From Porites lobata (taxonomy: Eukaryota > Cnidaria > Anthozoa > Scleractinia > Poritidae): a stretch of 64,000 nt of DNA. Below, piece after piece: positions 24,351 through 32,599 of the stretch. The notes beneath the pieces are model-generated. The model was not told the origin of the DNA and did no database searches. It worked only from the letters and a program-made list of their open reading frames with translations. The position numbers and the translations under genes were made by a program. The DNA lies in contig CALNXK010000097.1 in the NCBI GenBank assembly GCA_942486035.1, positions 1,922,501 to 1,986,500 of the forward strand, read 5' to 3'. Each line of letters begins with the position of its first letter. Position 1 is the first letter of the stretch.

Positions 24351-24981
24351 AAGCTTACAAAAACATATAGCAAAGGAGTCTAGCGGGTTTCATATAAACC
24401 ATCCCACTTTAATAACTATGATTTACTAACCATCGTGCATGTTTGACGAGTTGTACAAACAGTGGAATAGAAGGTGGAATAAAGTACGTGCAGATCTTAG
24501 TGTGGGTTCTCGATTTATCTTTAGACTGCTTGCAGTCCGCCTTTCTCTTAAAATCCGCCCAGTTCTTATCTCATCCAGCGCGATTGGAAACCACGTTTTT
24601 TCAAATCGGTTACGACTCGTACAAGTCGTGCAACTGCTTAAACTACATCTCATCTAGCTGGGACACAAGCATGTGTATTGTAAGACACAACTGTCCTGTT
24701 ATTTACAAGTGAATATTCTTCGAGCAACAGCTAATAAATTCTTTCTCCTAACAAGAAAAAACTGAAAAGAATTAGTTATAAATATAAGTAACAAATAATC
24801 TCAAATGAACCTTGAGTTGAAAAGTTATTATAAGTGACAACTATATGCGAGTTTTTTCATAAACAAAAACGGAGTTGTCCATCTTAAATGCTTATCTTAT
24901 TGTATTTAGGTATCAGAGACTCAGTTTAAATCTTATATATATGACATCTCCACTGTTGTACTGAAAAAAATCGGCATTATG

Positions 24982-24987
24982 TTTATT
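24982..24987 (-). terminator. candidate polyadenylation signal of the TPR-CHAT gene
   Basis: TTTATT on the plus strand (AATAAA on the minus strand) lies about 95 bases past the stop codon at 25081-25083. Confidence 0.45.
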
Positions 24988-25080
24988 ATTTCATTAACAA
25001 AAACGCAAAGTTAATCATGTACTTTTAAGGACAAACACAAGGGAGTTGGGGAAAAGGACCATCGTTTTGTTCATGAACTT

Positions 25081-28000
25081 CTAGTGTCCTTTCGATGACC
25101 TTAACTTGTGAATATCCAACTTGACGTTGTCTCCAATAAGCATAAATGGCGCCCACTGCGAAATCTTGGAGAAACCGTTTTCTCTCATCCACTTCATGGC
25201 CTGTTGAAGGGATTCACTGGCGCTTTCCCCATGAACAAGGTTCTCGTAGAAATGAGTCATGAAATGTTCTGTTGCTTCGTCATCTATGGCCCACAGTGCC
25301 GCCAACACTGAGCGTGCACCAGACCCTAAAAACGCACGAGCAATTCCAACAACTCCCTCGGCACTGATTTGTCCTTTTGCACTGTGACAGCAGCTAAGGA
25401 CCACCAGTTTGGCTCGCAGTTTAACTTTCGAAATGTCCTCCATAGTCAATAAGTAGTCTTCTTCTTGAGGTGTCCCATCAGTGACGGGTGGAGGGGCAAG
25501 AATAATTTCACCTCTTTCGGCATTACCGTGACAAGCAAAATGTATCAGAGACACAGAATGAATTTTTTGAAGGACCGCCTCCTTTGTGGCTTGTTTTCCT
25601 AGCAGAGGTTGAGTACCGAACAGTTTTCCAATCATCTCTGCTTCTTTATTTGCAAAAGGCAGTCTCTTTACCCGCTGAAGAATTTCCTTGTACAACACTT
25701 CACCAACAGCAGGGTCCCCCACTATCAGCACACCACTCTGACTGTGATAGTCTGCTGGACTGTCCTGAATAAGCTTTAGAGTCGTCAAAGAGGGAACGAT
25801 ACGGATCCTGAAAGACTCTGATAGACACTTTCCACTTTCGTCTTCTAGCGCTGCAAATGGAACTTTGTAAAGGTCGCGATCAGGAAGAATGATGATTTCA
25901 GGCTCATCAAGATAGTCGGCTACAGGAGCAATGATCATTTTGTAGACACAAGCAGGAGTACGCTCGGGTGGCTCGTTCTCATCTTCTAACATCAGGCGTT
26001 CACACCCCTGCTCCCAGTAAGCGTTTGAGGGAAGCCAGGATCGATCCTCGCACTGTTCAGGAGCTAAGCAAAGAACCTCTCTGTAAATTTCGCGACAAAG
26101 TAAGTCAGCCACTCTGATTACTGATCCAAAAACAGCATTTACTTTTATTTGCTGGAAAATTAAAGGGTTGTCTGCTTTAACAACCCAAAAATTAAACGAT
26201 TGTTCGTGGTATGACATGTAAAGACAAGCACAGTTGCATTCTTTCTTGACGATACTTTCAATATAATCCCATGTTTGTGGACTGACTGGTATTTCGTTTT
26301 CTACAGAGTACCGAGCTGCCATTAAGTCTTTAAGGGCCCTCGCTCGTCTAAATTCTTCCGTGTAAAGAGCTTCATGAGGAAAGTCAGCATCACAAAGCAA
26401 TTGACTGAATTTTCGGTAATTATTAAACATTTTTTCAAAATACAATATCTTGAATTTATCATGTACTTGGAGACGTCGAATATCTTCTACCTTATTAAAA
26501 CTGACAAAGGCGTTTGATTTACTTTCAGATATGTTGCCTTCTTTTAACATAAGATGTGAGAGAAGTAAGCGACAAATTGACTCGTCTTCGCTATCCCCAT
26601 ACTTTCTTTTCAATACCAAGTTTTTTTCGAGGCATTCTTTAGCCTTGGCATATTCACCGAGAGAGAAAAAGATAAATCCCAAGCTTCCATGGCAAAGGGC
26701 TTCTATTCGCCCCACGCCAATTTTCTCTGCGATTTCAAGTGCTTTTTCGAAATGTTCTTTAGCCTTGACATATTCACCGAGAGAATAAAAGATGTTTCCT
26801 AGGTTTCGATAGCTTCTGGCTTCTGTTTCCCTGTCGCCTGTTTTCTCTGCGATTGCAATTGCTTTTTTGCAGTGTTCTTTAGCCTTGACATAATCATCAA
26901 GTGAAGTAAAGATACCTCCAAGTTTGTCATAGCTTGTGGCTTCTGTTTTCTGGTCGCCAATTTGCTCTGCGATTGCTAGTGCTTTTTCGCAATGTTCTTT
27001 AGCCTTGACATGTTCACCAAGAGAATTAAAGATACTTCCTAGGCCTTGATAGCTTGTGGCTTCTATTGTCCTGTCGCGAGTTTCCTCTGCGATTGCTAGT
27101 GCTTTTTCGCAATGTTCTTTAGCCTTGACATATTCACCAAGATTATTAAAGGTGCGTCCTAGGTTTTGATAGTTTACGGCTTCTGTTTTCCTGTCGCCAA
27201 TTTCCTTTGCGATTGTAATTGCTTTTTCGTAATGTTCTTTAGCCTTGACATGTTCATTAAATGAATTATTAAAGATACCTCCTAGGTTTCCATAGATTGT
27301 GGCTTCTATTTTCCTGTCGCCAGTTTTCTCTGCGATTGCTAGTGCTTTTTCGCAATGTTCTTTAGCCTTGACATGTTCACCAAGAAAAAGAAACATAACT
27401 GCTAGGTTTCCATAGCTTCTGGCTACTATTTTCCCGTTGCCAATTTTCTCTCCGATTGCAAGCGCTTTTTCCCAATGTTCTTTAGCCTTGACATATTCAC
27501 CAAGTGAAGTAAAGATACCTCCAAGTTTTTCATAGCTTTTGGCTTCTATTTTCCCGTCGCCAATTTTCGCTGCGATTGCTATTGCTTTTTCGCAATATTC
27601 TTTAGCCTTGACATGTTCACCAAGACAAAGAAACATAAATCCTAGGTTTCCATAGCTTGTGGCTACTATTTTCCCGTTGCCAATTTTCTCTGCGATGTGT
27701 ATTGCTTTTAAGTAAAGGCCTTCTGCCTCACTGTATTTACGTTGACTTTGGTATAATTCTGCCAGTGTACAGGTTGTCCTTAGTTCCACTTTTCTCGCAA
27801 AAACTTGTCGAAAAGTGAAGAGACGTTTTGTGCCTCGTTTTATTGGGTGACTGTGAACATTCTCAAAACGTTTGACACACGTTTGGTCTATATTTCCTAG
27901 TGTCTTATGCTCGAGAAGAAACAAAACCTCCTTACACATCTCGATAGCGTTTGGAACCCGATTTGTGTTGCGAAGATATTGGGAGACGAGAAGAAGACTT

Positions 28001-28182
28001 GTTAGCAGAACTTCGTCTTCGTTGTGCACATCAAGCTCTCTAAGAGAATAAAGCCGAAAAAACAACATAACGAGGAGGGTTAAGCAATGGACCTTTGTCA
28101 CGCTGCGGCCATTTTGTCTCAGGAGATTTAAAAAGCTTTGTTTATGCACGGCTAGCATTGTAGAGAGAACGAGGCTAGCCAT
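25081..28182 (-). CDS. TPR-CHAT protein (TTC28-like repeat array with caspase-like domain)
   Basis: A single intronless frame of 1033 residues. After a helical N-terminal part (1-136), ten tetratricopeptide units of about 40 residues follow (about 137-534), each with the pattern YGNLG...LGEHVKAKEHCEKALAIAE. The C-terminal CHAT domain (about 740-1020) carries the catalytic His in HFACHG (His885) and the catalytic Cys in VVLSCCHSAKG (Cys932), followed by GVVGIARAFLGSGARSV and ALWAIDD, all typical of the family. CHAT domains are clan CD cysteine-protease relatives of caspases and separase; in bacteria TPR-CHAT proteins act as triggered proteases. TPRs bind partners. The active-site pair is intact, so proteolysis is plausible but unproven; the substrate is unknown and the protein is likely cytosolic. 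The nearest other gene is over 13 kb away. The N-terminal coding end is also present in an inverted copy at 28611-28771. Confidence 0.92.
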   Translation of the reverse strand: MASLVLSTMLAVHKQSFLNLLRQNGRSVTKVHCLTLLVMLFFRLYSLRELDVHNEDEVLLTSLLLVSQYLRNTNRVPNAIEMCKEVLFLLEHKTLGNIDQTCVKRFENVHSHPIKRGTKRLFTFRQVFARKVELRTTCTLAELYQSQRKYSEAEGLYLKAIHIAEKIGNGKIVATSYGNLGFMFLCLGEHVKAKEYCEKAIAIAAKIGDGKIEAKSYEKLGGIFTSLGEYVKAKEHWEKALAIGEKIGNGKIVARSYGNLAVMFLFLGEHVKAKEHCEKALAIAEKTGDRKIEATIYGNLGGIFNNSFNEHVKAKEHYEKAITIAKEIGDRKTEAVNYQNLGRTFNNLGEYVKAKEHCEKALAIAEETRDRTIEATSYQGLGSIFNSLGEHVKAKEHCEKALAIAEQIGDQKTEATSYDKLGGIFTSLDDYVKAKEHCKKAIAIAEKTGDRETEARSYRNLGNIFYSLGEYVKAKEHFEKALEIAEKIGVGRIEALCHGSLGFIFFSLGEYAKAKECLEKNLVLKRKYGDSEDESICRLLLSHLMLKEGNISESKSNAFVSFNKVEDIRRLQVHDKFKILYFEKMFNNYRKFSQLLCDADFPHEALYTEEFRRARALKDLMAARYSVENEIPVSPQTWDYIESIVKKECNCACLYMSYHEQSFNFWVVKADNPLIFQQIKVNAVFGSVIRVADLLCREIYREVLCLAPEQCEDRSWLPSNAYWEQGCERLMLEDENEPPERTPACVYKMIIAPVADYLDEPEIIILPDRDLYKVPFAALEDESGKCLSESFRIRIVPSLTTLKLIQDSPADYHSQSGVLIVGDPAVGEVLYKEILQRVKRLPFANKEAEMIGKLFGTQPLLGKQATKEAVLQKIHSVSLIHFACHGNAERGEIILAPPPVTDGTPQEEDYLLTMEDISKVKLRAKLVVLSCCHSAKGQISAEGVVGIARAFLGSGARSVLAALWAIDDEATEHFMTHFYENLVHGESASESLQQAMKWMRENGFSKISQWAPFMLIGDNVKLDIHKLRSSKGH
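26581..27774 (-). repeat. 120-bp coding tandem repeat (TPR array)
   Basis: DNA encoding the TPRs repeats with a 120-base period (plus-strand TTCTTTAGCCTTGACATRTT recurs every unit). One unit (residues 294-334) is 41 residues, with an extra residue in its helix A-B turn (NNSFNE instead of NNLGE). Such near-identical units favour copy-number change by unequal exchange. Confidence 0.85.
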
Positions 28183-28295
28183 GCATAACCATAGCCTGCG
28201 AACGGCAGACGTTTCTCCTCGCTCATCGCCGCTGAGGACCGTTTCGCGAGGAGGAACGTCTGCGACTCAGCGACAGAAATTCCATACTGATGACG
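28090..28295 (+). repeat. left arm of inverted duplication at the TPR-CHAT 5' end
   Basis: This block contains the first about 30 codons of the TPR-CHAT gene and its upstream DNA. It is the reverse complement of 28611-28771 with few mismatches (shared GACCTTTGTCACG, GGCCATTTTGTCTCAGGAGA, GCCTGCGAACGGCAGACG, CTGAGTCGCAGAC in either sense). About 45 bp around the start codon are missing from the other arm. Confidence 0.85.
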
Positions 28296-28610
28296 CAAAA
28301 TCTGTCCGGGATCCGGTCAGAAGCGCTAATTGGTCGACGGAGTAGTTTCATTGTTCTAGCTATTGTTTACGAGTGACAGACAACAGACAAAAGGCGGCAA
28401 AGATCAAATGTAAACGCGATGAATCTCTAACAAAACAGTCCATATTTGTGGATTATAGTCTTCTCTACAAGAAGCATTTGAGTTTTGCTGGAGCTCATTC
28501 GCAGATGAGAGCAACACTTTTCCAAAATCGATCAGGAGAAACGTAAAATTGAACAAATTTGCATTTGGAACCCCGTGACTATCGGATTTGTTAAGTAAAC
28601 ATTGAGTTAC

Positions 28611-28771
28611 GTCATCAGTATGGAATTTCTGTCGCTGAGTCGCAGACATTCCTCCTCGCGAGAAGTCCCGCAGCGGCGTTGAGCGATGAGAAACGTCTGC
28701 CGTTCGCAGGCTAGCATAAACAAGGCTTTCTAAATCTCCTGAGACAAAATGGCCGCCGCGTGACAAAGGTC
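28611..28771 (-). repeat. right arm of inverted duplication at the TPR-CHAT 5' end
   Basis: Mirror copy of 28090-28295, about 315 bp away. It carries a remnant of the TPR-CHAT N-terminal coding sequence (minus the start region) pointing away from the gene. The spacer 28296-28610 is single copy within the window and holds no gene I can support. Confidence 0.85.
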
Positions 28772-29163
28772 TATACTGTTTCAAGTTCACTTTTAGTTTA
28801 TTGTTTTGCCATAAGTTGTACAAGAGCAAGAAAATCTAATTATTTAAAACGCTAACGGCGAGGAAGCCAAAGGGAAGCCACCGGGCTTATAAGGAATGGG
28901 CTCCCTCAGTTATTTTATTTATACAAACTATCATCACAATTACACATGCAAAAATCAATGACAGAACTACAGCAAATCTTAAAATTATTAGGTAATCGTA
29001 TTAATCATAGTTAGGCTAAAAATGCGATAGGACTCTGTAAATGTTTAAACTAAGACAAAAATGCAATCGAAGAAATGCAATAAGAAAAGACCTTACATAT
29101 AACGGAGCTCACCCAGTGAAAAATACCCGTCCGCTCGCCATAAAAGCACGTGATACTACTGAT

Positions 29164-29240
29164 TAGGGTTAAGCACTGAAAATATTGTTTAGGGTTAAGC
29201 ACTGTCTCGAAATGGTTAGCTTCTATTTAGGGTTAGGGTT
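29164..29240. repeat. TTAGGGTTAAGCACTG direct repeats with telomere-like units
   Basis: TTAGGGTTAAGCACTG occurs twice (about 29164 and 29189) followed by TTTAGGGTTAGGGTTG. Only two perfect TTAGGG units are adjacent, so this is a dispersed repeat and not a telomere. Confidence 0.7.
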
Positions 29241-29287
29241 GTTGCTAGATAGCTTCAAATCAAGCCAACTCTCGCCAGCCAATCCTC

Positions 29288-29345
29288 AGTGGCGTAGTGG
29301 CATAGGTAATGAACTACGGTCACCACCTTCCGGAATTCGATATTT
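29288..29345 (+). repeat. possible tRNA-derived SINE head
   Basis: CAGTGGCGTAGTGGCATAGG resembles a pol III box A, and GGAATTCGATATT about 40 bases later resembles a weak box B. It does not form a proper tRNA. The rest of 28772-29750 shows no gene. Confidence 0.35.
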
Positions 29346-29752
29346 GCACACGCTCTTGTGTTCTTTTTCTTCCTTAAAAGTTGAAGAGACTTACACTTTC
29401 AAGAACATTTGCTGAGCAGAAATTTCACGAGACTTAGAAATTTAATCTAAGTGTAGTGTGAAAGCAATAAAGAATACTACGTTGTGTAAAATTCATATGG
29501 TGTCCAAGGGGTTCAGGCCGATGGGATCTAATGCTCAGTAATTCCGCCCCAGCCTAGTTCCCTGGCATTCTATCTTGCGTCGTTGTCCGAACAAATTCTG
29601 GGAAAGTGTCTGTGCTAATCACTTTCAGTGACGTCACCTAGGGTCCATGTTTGACGGAACAGAGAACGCCTGGGGACTAGGCTGATATTGTTCCTCTCTT
29701 TTGCAAAGATAAAGCAATAAAAAAGACTAACGTGTTAGATGCTAGCGGGCAG

Positions 29753-29854
29753 CTAGCCTGTGTACAGCCGCCACCTTCCCTCAGAAAAAAAATCGGTGAA
29801 GGGGCCCCTTCTTCGATTTTTTTCTGAGAGGAGGGGGCAGCTGTACACAGGCTA
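29753..29854. repeat. fold-back MITE, TAGCCTGTGTACAGC ends
   Basis: Left end CTAGCCTGTGTACAGCCGCC and right end GGCAGCTGTACACAGGCTA are reverse complements. Inside, the CAGAAAAAAAATCG and CGATTTTTTTCTG blocks also pair, so the whole 102 bp folds into one stem. Confidence 0.85.
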
Positions 29855-29864
29855 TTGGATGGCT

Positions 29865-30182
29865 AAAAACGAGAAGTCCAAAGACTACTGCAAAGCTGAT
29901 TCAGAACAACGTGTATTGTTTTTTCATAACAATGTTTGGGCTGGCAATACCAGCCTTCTTCAGGTTTACAAATGTTACTGAACTTATGTAGGAATCACAA
30001 TATTATATAATTCATAATTTAATTTAATTTATTGACATAATACCGTGATTCCTACATAAGTTTAGTAACATCTGCAAACTGGCTGAAGAAGGCTGGTATG
30101 GCCAGCGGAAATATTTTTATGAAAAAACAATACACGTTGTTCTGAATCAGCTTTGCAGTAGTCTTTGGACTTCTCGTTTTTG
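29865..30182. repeat. 318-bp near-palindrome with about 145-bp arms
   Basis: The left arm (from AAAAACGAGAAGTCCAAAGA) and right arm (to TCTTTGGACTTCTCGTTTTT) are inverted copies over almost their entire length, separated by only about 30 AT-rich bases (about 30010-30038). Few mismatches and one small indel. No coding frame makes sense through it. Confidence 0.9.
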
Positions 30183-31941
30183 GTTTTTTATATTTTGGTT
30201 GATTAGATCTCTTTTCTAAAGATCCAACGTTTACAACTAGCAGAATTTTCGTACACGGTTTTTGCAGTTAATTTAATCCTTTATTATTGGATGCCTGGCT
30301 TTTGTAGGTCCGTCTTAAAAATTCACACATGATGTTAGCACAAAATGAACAAAATCTAATTCCCTTTTCAGGGAATCTCAGGGGAGTCCCGCTCTGAGGT
30401 TTTGTATTGTTCTCCTTTGATGCCGCAGAGAAGATAAAAAAAAACCAGGTTTTGACGAACGGTGAGGGTAATGCTGTGTGGTGTCACTGATGTAGAAGCA
30501 ACAAAAACAAATGCCAGAGATTTTTTCGATCAATCTTAACTTCCAGAAATATCATAAATTTCTTTCTTTTCCCTTTCTCGGTTCTCCTGCTAATTATTCG
30601 TAAAAATTTAAAGTATTCGCAAAGCACAAAATAAACTGATTAATAAATTTTTGAGCTTTTTGCCTTCTTTGATCCGACAGACCTAGAAAGGTTTATGATT
30701 TTTAATAAACAAACTCTCTCAGGCCAGGAACAAAGGGCTTCAGACAGTCAGACAGTATCGAATGACAGGTTTGCTCAGAAAAACTGGTTTGAAAATTTAG
30801 GTGCTCTGATATACCTTGTCATCGGACTCTTCAGTAGATGTCGTGATATGATATCGCCTTAAATAAATTTCTGTAGGGATTTTATGTCAGAAATTCTCCA
30901 GGTACCTTGATGTCTTTACGACTAATGTCATGTCATCATATAGTGCTATTATCCTCACTCTGTACACGTTACCTTGGTAGTCGTGGATTTACTTTCATAA
31001 CTTAGGATACTTTTTATATCGCATATATTCGACGACTTGTTTCTGAATTGATTGAGTACGCGCGTATACATACACGAAAGTCAAGCGCCTCGATTAGAGA
31101 GAAATTTCCGTCATTGCCAGAAAGCAAAAACGTGATGAACATGGCGCGTCATTTCAATAATCACCGAAAATAAACCACGCATGCTCATCACAAGACTCAT
31201 TGCATTCAATTAAGTCCGACACGTCGTGATTGTTAGCCCCAGCTTCCACGGTCTCTGCTAGCAACGCCAGGGAGCATGACCTCCTTATGGCGCGCACACA
31301 AAAAAAAAAAAAAAAAAAAAAGAGCAAAGAAACGCTTGCATTTTTAGAGTCTCGCCTATAAAGCAAGAGAGACTAATAACTATACCCTATCTTGGGGTTC
31401 ACGCATTGGACTTTTTTAGTCAAAATAACTGTATGAGACACTCATAGATACTTACATTTCCAACTTCATGTTGTGTCCCCTTGAGTGAATGACGGTCTAT
31501 TTAATTTAATCTACTCCGGCTGAAATTAAACGGGGAAAAAAGAAGTTACACTCTTTTTTTTATACGTATACGGAATGTTGTTTTCCCGGCCCGGGCTGAA
31601 TATTTTTATTTTCTACTGATTTCCGGCTGAAAATATTCTTGTATTATTCTTAAGTTTATAGCTGATGACATGTTTTAGATATAAGAATACATTGGGGTAT
31701 CAATAATAGTTAGTGCAGTTTTTTTCGTTTTGTTGGCTGGTTTTGCTGTTTAGAGAAAGGAGTAAGTTAAAAACATATTATTGTATTGCATTTATAGATT
31801 TTCACCACAAAAATTATATCATTTTCAGAGTCTCAGCCCGGGGTTTATTCTTAGATATTCTTAAAATTTCGCAAATTTCAGATTTGATATTCCTCTAAAA
31901 TATATTCTTATATAAAAAAGGGTTTATTATGGCATTAGCAT
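30183..31941. other. AT-rich intergenic DNA, no gene seen
   Basis: Contains an A tract of about 22 bases near 31300. No splice-supported reading frame or recognisable element ends. Confidence 0.5.
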
Positions 31942-31998
31942 CAAGGTAGGTAGGTAGGTAGGTGGGTAGTTGGGTAGGTAGGTAGGTAAGTAGGTAGC
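31942..31998. repeat. (GGTA)n microsatellite
   Basis: About a dozen AGGT/GGTA units with a few substitutions (GGTGGGTAGTTGGG in the middle). Confidence 0.9.
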
Positions 31999-32187
31999 GA
32001 AGACTTTTATTTTGAGAGGGTAACTCATAAATGTAACAAAAAATTACTGACAAACTGGTGGCCCTCTAAAACGCAAAAATACAAATTAAAACAAAACCCA
32101 CCCCCACAATATAGCTATTTACAAAAAAGCCGCAATTTTAGCTATAGAAAAATCTGATAATAAAACTTTAAAAAAAATTTAAGAATA

Positions 32188-32355
32188 GTCGATTAGTAAT
32201 GGTAACAGGACTGAGTGGAGTCCAATTCGGTCTGTAATCATACGAGTGATTAACAGAATCGGACGACCGCGTAGCGGGAGTCCGATTTGTTTAATCACGA
32301 GTATAATTACAGACCGAATTGGACGACACGAAGTTCTGTTACCAATTAATCATAA
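32188..32355. repeat. palindromic repeat, GTCCAATTCGGTCTGTAATC arms
   Basis: Arms GTCCAATTCGGTCTGTAATC and GATTACAGACCGAATTGGAC pair around a centre that itself pairs (AATCGGACGACC and GGAGTCCGATT). Further out, AATCATAACTTTAACAAAATT near 32348 is mirrored by AATTTTGTTATAGTTATGATT near 32566, so a second fold-back surrounds part of it. Confidence 0.85.
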
Positions 32356-32599
32356 CTTTAACAAAATTTGTAACATAATAGGCTATTTTTTAAATCAAAA
32401 CACAAGAAATTCGAAATTTTGTTTTGCTAGCAGTGAAAAAAAAGCCATTTAAGCGCGCGCGTGATGGCCCGTACTGTCCAATTACTTAGGCATGACGCGT
32501 ACTGTCCTATTGAACTGTCCAATTAAGGCTGAAATCAGGGCAGTTGATAGCCAATCAGATTTGACAATTTTGTTATAGTTATGATTAAGATGGAGATAA

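Larger units (their letters stand above)
17120..24520. repeat. segmental duplication, copy 2 (expanded by insertions)
   Basis: Collinear with 12650-16493 but nearly twice as long. The extra length comes from 18129-18706, from the TIR element 20108-22489, and from about 23240-24350. Copy 1 preserves the uninterrupted sequence at these points, so it serves as an empty-site reference. Similarity stops just after the CGATTTATCTT block near 24520. Confidence 0.85.

Noticed and set aside
29164..29240. Telomere or interstitial telomere array
   Set aside because: Only two adjacent TTAGGG units, embedded in a dispersed repeat with TTAAGCACTG.
29865..30182. microRNA precursor
   Set aside because: Arms are far too long and too uniform for a miRNA hairpin; long-hairpin siRNA remains possible and is listed as a finding.
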